From the NCBI RefSeq assembly GCF_030812885.1, contig NZ_JAUSTO010000029.1, positions 1-7,620 on the forward strand: a DNA stretch of 7,620 nucleotides, given 5' to 3'. This DNA comes from Moryella indoligenes. Lineage in GTDB: Bacteria > Bacillota > Clostridia > Lachnospirales > Lachnospiraceae. Made by a program: the position numbers and the translations under genes. Position 1 is the stretch's first letter. Each line of letters starts with the position of its first letter. The notes below the pieces were generated by a model. That model made no database searches. It was not told where the DNA came from and worked only from the letters and a program-made list of their open reading frames with translations. Shown one piece after another: positions 4,367 through 7,620 of this stretch.

Positions 4367-5164
4367 TCACACCTCCATCAAAATTTCACTGTGGTGTACC
4401 GGAGCTTTCAAGATTTTAGTATGCTTGCAGTAGTCGCAGCGTTCGCAGCGAATCGGCTCAACTTCCCCACTTTTCAGCGCTACGATCTTTGGAGTATTGG
4501 CTTCAACCTCAAGCAACTTTTCTTTCAACTCTTCATCAGTAAAACCATACAAGCCGATATCCGGCTCAGTTTCTTTAGACGCAGCCGCGATATAGAACGG
4601 CAATGTCTTTCCGGTGTTCTGTCTCACGATCTCCTGATAAGCTGCGGCTTGTATGTCATATCCCCAGTACGTCATGAAATCCATGCGATCAGCGTCCTTC
4701 ACCCAAAAGCTCTCTGTAAGAGACTTCATAACTTTAAGATCAACAATCGCAATATTTTCAATGTAGCTGTCAATCTTGCACTTCCACTTTGCGCCGCCGA
4801 TCTCTCCCGTCATGATGATCTGCTTTGCACCGCTCATAGCCATCATGAAAAGCTCGTCCCGCTCAATGCGGTTTATGATGTCGTTCGCCTTACGGTACTC
4901 AGCCTTCAAGTCTCCGCTCCTTGTGAAGATTTCCGGATGCTGGGCCTTGAAAACATCAAGTGTGCCCTCGAAATGAGCATCTACATAGCTGCCTACAAGC
5001 AAAGCTGATGTCTTAGGCATCTCCCACTGTCCGGAAAGCTTAGCAAGCGCCCTCTCCTCGCAGCCGAGTTTTCCCATGCTTCCGATGAAGTCCTTGTACT
5101 GGCTGACCGAGATATACTCCCGATCAGCCTCGAAACTAAAGTAGTTCTCACTTGTCAGAATCAC
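4367..5164 (-). CDS. PD-(D/E)XK nuclease, RecE/Cas4-like (DUF3799 type)
   Basis: This is a 265-aa phage exonuclease candidate. Visible motifs in order are SVSQYKDFI (19-27), Cys35 in GCEERALAKL, GSYVDAHFEG (58-67, His64), GEIGG with Glu121, Asp132 in KCKIDSY, the D-x-K motif in IVDLK (Asp142, Lys144), and QAAAYQE (Gln172, Tyr176). This fits the RecE/AddB/Cas4 nuclease fold, which resects 5' ends to give 3' single strands for RecT. A C-terminal CERCDYC cluster (Cys240, 243, 246) together with Cys35 resembles the four-cysteine iron-sulfur arrangement of Cas4/AddB nucleases; a bound cluster is inference. The start is GTG, supported by GGAGGTG six bases upstream inside the recT end. This creates a 17-base overlap and probable translational coupling. 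The gene ends in ATGGAGGTGTGA, which supplies the ribosome binding site of the next gene. Confidence 0.85.
   Translation of the reverse strand: MILTSENYFSFEADREYISVSQYKDFIGSMGKLGCEERALAKLSGQWEMPKTSALLVGSYVDAHFEGTLDVFKAQHPEIFTRSGDLKAEYRKANDIINRIERDELFMMAMSGAKQIIMTGEIGGAKWKCKIDSYIENIAIVDLKVMKSLTESFWVKDADRMDFMTYWGYDIQAAAYQEIVRQNTGKTLPFYIAAASKETEPDIGLYGFTDEELKEKLLEVEANTPKIVALKSGEVEPIRCERCDYCKHTKILKAPVHHSEILMEV
4370..4378 (-). promoter_or_regulatory. Ribosome binding site for the GTG start of the RusA-like gene
   Basis: ATGGAGGTG on the minus strand encodes the last Met-Glu-Val of the nuclease and also serves as the binding site for the GTG at 4363. The same nine bases recur at the end of the RusA-like gene (3980-3988), before the ATG at 3974. 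Confidence 0.75.
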
Positions 5165-5792
5165 TTGTTACACCTCCGAAAACGTTTTTGATCTCCGGTG
5201 CGGTTTTCAGGGCGGCTATATCATCCCCCTCATTTTCCACCGCACACCCCATCAAGGCGTTAGGGATATACACCCTTGCAAAGAACGCCGCCGCTCGATA
5301 TGCAAGCATCTGCTGTGGCATCGTCAGCCACTTTGATCCAGGCTTCCCATACCACCCTTCCGCCTTTGCCATCTTGATCGTGATTTCGGTGCCGGTGATC
5401 TTCTCGCCGGTCACTTTGTCGGTCGCTTCTATATGGCATCCCCATTCATCTGTACCCTTATTTCCGGTATATACCGCTCTTACATCCTTATATTCAGGGC
5501 TTGCCTTGATTAGGCTCATGCACGCCTGCCCACTCCATGACGGTTTTCCCTTGACTACATACAGATTCTGCATGACCATCATCGGAGAGACACCCATGCG
5601 ATTCGCCATGTCGACAGCGATTGCACAGTCCATAGGCTTGTTCTGATAGTTCTGCGGCACCAGCTGAGATTTCGCAAACATTTTTCCGATGTCATAGATA
5701 TTCTGGAATCCTTCACGAGAGGAGAACACATCTTTGCTTAATTCTATGGACTGTTCTTCTACAACTTCCAGATCGGTATTTTCTGTATTCAT
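5148..5792 (-). CDS. recT: RecT/Red-beta-family single-strand annealing protein
   Basis: This 214-aa protein matches the phage RecT-type annealing proteins. Its core has NRMGVSPMMVMQNLYVVKGKPSWS (split as residues 64-77 and 78-87), then AKAEGWYGKPGSKWLTMP around 143-159, then MLAYRAAAFFARVYIPNALMG around 162-182, and an acidic NEGDD stretch near 187-191. Such proteins coat single-stranded DNA and anneal complementary strands after a 5'-3' exonuclease has resected an end. The next gene, overlapping by 17 bases, encodes a RecE-like nuclease, the expected partner. The ATG follows an AAGGGGGA ribosome binding site that overlaps the end of the ATPase gene. The family call is from recognised sequence pattern. 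Only the position within the RecT superfamily is uncertain. Confidence 0.8.
   Translation of the reverse strand: MNTENTDLEVVEEQSIELSKDVFSSREGFQNIYDIGKMFAKSQLVPQNYQNKPMDCAIAVDMANRMGVSPMMVMQNLYVVKGKPSWSGQACMSLIKASPEYKDVRAVYTGNKGTDEWGCHIEATDKVTGEKITGTEITIKMAKAEGWYGKPGSKWLTMPQQMLAYRAAAFFARVYIPNALMGCAVENEGDDIAALKTAPEIKNVFGGVTSDSDK
5171..5177 (-). promoter_or_regulatory. Ribosome binding site that decides the GTG start of the nuclease
   Basis: GGAGGTG on the minus strand lies six bases before the GTG at 5164, inside the last codons of the recT-like gene. No ATG with a comparable site is nearby, so GTG is the likely start and translation is probably coupled to recT. Confidence 0.8.
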
Positions 5793-5803
5793 TTAATCCC
5801 CCT

Positions 5804-7234
5804 TTACAGCTCTGTTACTGTCAGGCAATCATCATCCGTAGTCCGAGTTGCGATGAACTGTAACCCCTTCTCTTTGCACTTTCTGTAAAGCTCATTCCGA
5901 AGGTCTGTAGAAAGCTTCTCTACACCGTCAATCAGGATGATCTGTAAACCGTTCGGCTTCTGGATTGCTACATTGATGCAGAGATCAAGCTTTTCGCCCT
6001 CAGAAAGATTCGATACCGGAAGCCCATTAATCAGCGGGATACCGTCCTTTACTGTGAGACCCTTGATCGGAATCTGTGCCGTCTGAAGGATTTCTCCCGG
6101 AAGCTCGCGCGCCTTGGTGATCTTTGCCGTCAAGCTGTTTGTCTCTTCCTGAAGCTCCTCAACCTCTTCCTGAAGAGATACCATCCTGTCGTACTCGTTG
6201 AGGTGGGCCTTCATCTTCTCTGCATAAGCTGCCTTTTCTTCAAGTTCTGAGGTCAATTCAATTTCTTCATCGGCCTGTGCTCTGTACTCTTCCACCAGCG
6301 CATCATACTTTGCGATGTCGGTTTCGTATTTCTGTTCAATTACACTTGCCTTGTCCTGCCGTCTTTCATCCATACCCGCGAGCGCCCGCTCGTTTTCTGC
6401 AAGCTGAGCCTTTAAGCGTTCGTTTTCTTTTCCAAGACGTTCACGCTCTGCCGCAAGCTCACGATCAAGGGCAGCAAGTCCGATCTCCTTTTCTGCTTCA
6501 AACTTCCTGCACTTGCTGTCTCGCTCCTCGATAATCTGCTTTGCGCGGTTAATTTCAGCATTTTGTTTACGAATCGTCTCAATTTCTCTGTAAAGGCTTC
6601 CAAGATTTTCATTCTTCCAGTGTTCCGCATCGTAGCCCGCCGGGATAGCGCTTGCGATATCTTCAATAAAAGCCCGCTTGTTGCGAATGTCCCGGTTGAT
6701 ATCCTGTCTCCTCTGGAAATACTCTCCTTTTTCAGACTGAATATCATCAAGAACCGAGAGAATGTTCTGATCGTAGGACACCCAGTCAGGAATCTCACCG
6801 AACCACTCTTTGATCTTCTGCAAATCCCAGTCATACTGAATCATGTCAAGTATGATTGCGTTCTGCTTCTTTTCATCCATCTCCATGAACTCCACCGGAG
6901 AAAGCTGAAGCGGTGTAAAAAGCTCCCTTAAGAAACTCTCAGGGCTTCCAACCTCGCGCCCGTTCTGCTTTACAGACTTGTAATCAGCCTGATTCGTGCG
7001 AGCCTTGCGATTGATTCTCACTCCGGAATCAGTTTCGATCAGAATCTCTCCCTCTGTCTCTCCGGTTCTCACGATGTATTCACGGTCGGATTTGTTTGTC
7101 AGTGCATAACGTATCGCGTCGATAACGGAAGTCTTCCCTACTCCGTTTTTACCCTCAAGCTCTACGCTGGCGCTTCCGGCCTCGTACTCCTTAATCCCGT
7201 AGAGGTTACGAATCTGAATCTTTGATACTTTCAT
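5804..7234 (-). CDS. SMC/SbcC/RecF-like coiled-coil ATPase, phage recombination type
   Basis: This is a 476-aa ATPase of the RecF/SbcC/Rad50 class (AAA_23-like). The N-terminal head opens with KIQIRNLYGIKEYE and has a Walker A motif GKNGVGKT at 28-35. Residues about 170-375 are a long Glu/Lys/Arg-rich coiled coil. The C-terminal head has an ABC signature LSEGEK at 410-415 and a Walker B segment IILIDGVEK at 432-440. Two points are unusual. The residue after Walker B Asp436 is Gly, with the nearest Glu at 439, rather than the usual Asp-Glu pair. There is also no CXXC zinc hook in the coil; a lone Cys is at 242. At 476 aa it is about half the length of bacterial SbcC. No SbcD-type phosphoesterase is adjacent; the next gene is the RecT-like protein. 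A role in loading or remodelling recombination proteins is inferred. The start ATG follows a strong AGGAGG nine bases upstream. Confidence 0.85.
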   Translation of the reverse strand: MKVSKIQIRNLYGIKEYEAGSASVELEGKNGVGKTSVIDAIRYALTNKSDREYIVRTGETEGEILIETDSGVRINRKARTNQADYKSVKQNGREVGSPESFLRELFTPLQLSPVEFMEMDEKKQNAIILDMIQYDWDLQKIKEWFGEIPDWVSYDQNILSVLDDIQSEKGEYFQRRQDINRDIRNKRAFIEDIASAIPAGYDAEHWKNENLGSLYREIETIRKQNAEINRAKQIIEERDSKCRKFEAEKEIGLAALDRELAAERERLGKENERLKAQLAENERALAGMDERRQDKASVIEQKYETDIAKYDALVEEYRAQADEEIELTSELEEKAAYAEKMKAHLNEYDRMVSLQEEVEELQEETNSLTAKITKARELPGEILQTAQIPIKGLTVKDGIPLINGLPVSNLSEGEKLDLCINVAIQKPNGLQIILIDGVEKLSTDLRNELYRKCKEKGLQFIATRTTDDDCLTVTEL

Positions 7235-7259
7235 TTGCTTTTTCCTCCTAAATTGTGTA

Positions 7260-7520
7260 TTATGAGGATAAATAAGGGTTTCCCTTATCTATCTTGAAAT
7301 TCGCCCGCTGTCCGCTAAACCGCAGGGCGTTTTTCTTTTCTCCGTTTCCGCAGAGCTCAAGGCACATCTTCCACGTGGGAGGAGTCTTTCGAAGCTCCTC
7401 TGCGGCTCTAGCTTCCTTTGCCACTCTGATCTTCTTGAACTCGTACTTGAGCCCAAGCCTTACAAAGTCCCAGACGTGCTCGTCGTGCATTGTCGGGAAC
7501 AACTTTCGCATCTTACTCAT
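7260..7520 (-). CDS. Small phage protein of unknown function (86 aa)
   Basis: I do not recognise this protein. It is basic and probably soluble, with no membrane segment or signal peptide. The N-terminal half looks helical and rich in Lys, Arg, Glu and Ala (residues 25-46). A short segment after it has two cysteines (MCLELCGNG, C53 and C57), and the C-terminal part is basic (RFSGQRANFK). Its ATG overlaps the stop of the preceding gene, with a purine-rich GAGGGG ribosome binding site about 5 bases upstream. The stop is 25 bases before the next gene. Tight placement ahead of the recombination module suggests an early phage function. The CXXXC spacing is not enough to claim zinc binding. Confidence 0.6.
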   Translation of the reverse strand: MSKMRKLFPTMHDEHVWDFVRLGLKYEFKKIRVAKEARAAEELRKTPPTWKMCLELCGNGEKKNALRFSGQRANFKIDKGNPYLSS

Positions 7521-7620
7521 GCGTCCCCCTCTTCTTCGAGCATATTCTCTGCAAACTTGACGTATCTTTCGTACATCTTCCCTGACCTTTCCGAATCCTT
7601 GTAAGCCTTTTCAATCAGCT
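7517..7620 (-). CDS. C-terminal end of an unidentified gene (partial, enters from the right edge)
   Basis: An open frame runs in from the right edge and stops at a TGA at 7519-7517. It encodes the last 33 residues of a protein ending in MLEEEGDA. The segment is charged and looks helical (EKAYKDSERSGKMYERYVKF). The stop overlaps the ATG of the next gene in an ATGA junction, the style used elsewhere in this operon, which supports it being real. The family cannot be recognised from this fragment. Its start, and probably the operon promoter, lie outside the window. Confidence 0.6.
   Translation of the reverse strand, partial: LIEKAYKDSERSGKMYERYVKFAENMLEEEGDA

Noticed and set aside
4034..5008. 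A 324-codon open frame on the + strand opposite the RusA-like and nuclease genes
   Set aside because: It runs antisense to two genes with clear family motifs, has no good ribosome binding site, and its translation looks like a shadow (runs of Leu/Val/His without domain pattern).
6412..6834. A 140-codon minus-strand frame inside the ATPase coiled-coil region
   Set aside because: Shifted-frame shadow of the coiled coil, rich in Arg/Ser/Lys with no domain pattern.
7235..7259. Possible promoter or terminator in the 25-base gap before the ATPase gene
   Set aside because: The gap holds an AGGAGG ribosome binding site and A-rich sequence, with no convincing -35/-10 pair and no hairpin with a T run.

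Overview
The window is a compact block of phage early genes, all on the minus strand, so transcription runs from the right edge (7620) to the left edge (1). The gene content is replication and recombination: a RecT-like annealing protein, a RecE/Cas4-like nuclease, a RusA-like resolvase, SSB, a DnaC-type helicase loader and a DUF6291 replication protein. Together with overlapping ATGA junctions and strong GGAGG-type ribosome binding sites, this points to a temperate phage or prophage of a Firmicute. A gut Clostridia/Lachnospiraceae-type host is most likely, judged from protein style only (for example an SSB ending in LPFN and an HTH_39-like small protein). No integrase, repressor, capsid gene, tRNA or insertion sequence is visible, so prophage versus lytic phage cannot be decided here.

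Layout in transcription order: (1) the tail of an unidentified gene (7620-7517) and an unidentified 86-aa gene (7520-7260); (2) a recombination module: a SMC/SbcC-like coiled-coil ATPase (7234-5804), a RecT-like protein (5792-5148), a PD-(D/E)XK nuclease (5164-4367), a RusA-like resolvase (4363-3971), a small winged-helix protein (3974-3753) and a divergent HNH-like protein (3760-3479); (3) a replication module: a DUF6291 protein (3463-2708), a DnaC-like loader (2793-1966) and SSB (1969-1559); (4) an unidentified 123-aa protein (1540-1169), a LemA-family membrane protein (1156-614) and a second single-pass membrane protein cut by the left edge (608-1). Gaps are 25 bases or less, or the genes overlap. 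I see no internal promoter or terminator, so the block is probably one long operon driven from beyond the right edge. No stretch of 300 bases lacks a gene.

The most striking signal lies inside the DUF6291 gene. Twelve perfectly phased 11-bp repeats (TTTGGTT plus a 4-base tail drawn from only four sequences) fill 3113-3244. Ten bases further along the gene are seven purine-rich hexamers (3061-3102). Iterons followed by an easily melted tract, inside an initiator-like gene that sits just before a helicase-loader gene, is the architecture of the lambda origin (inside O, followed by P). I propose this as the phage replication origin.

A plausible working scheme is that the DUF6291 protein binds the repeats, the DnaC-like loader brings in the host replicative helicase, and SSB coats the single strands. 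The nuclease and RecT pair, helped by the ATPase, RusA and perhaps the HNH-like protein, would then process and recombine the replicated DNA. The LemA pair at the end of the operon looks like a membrane-directed accessory cargo of unknown purpose.
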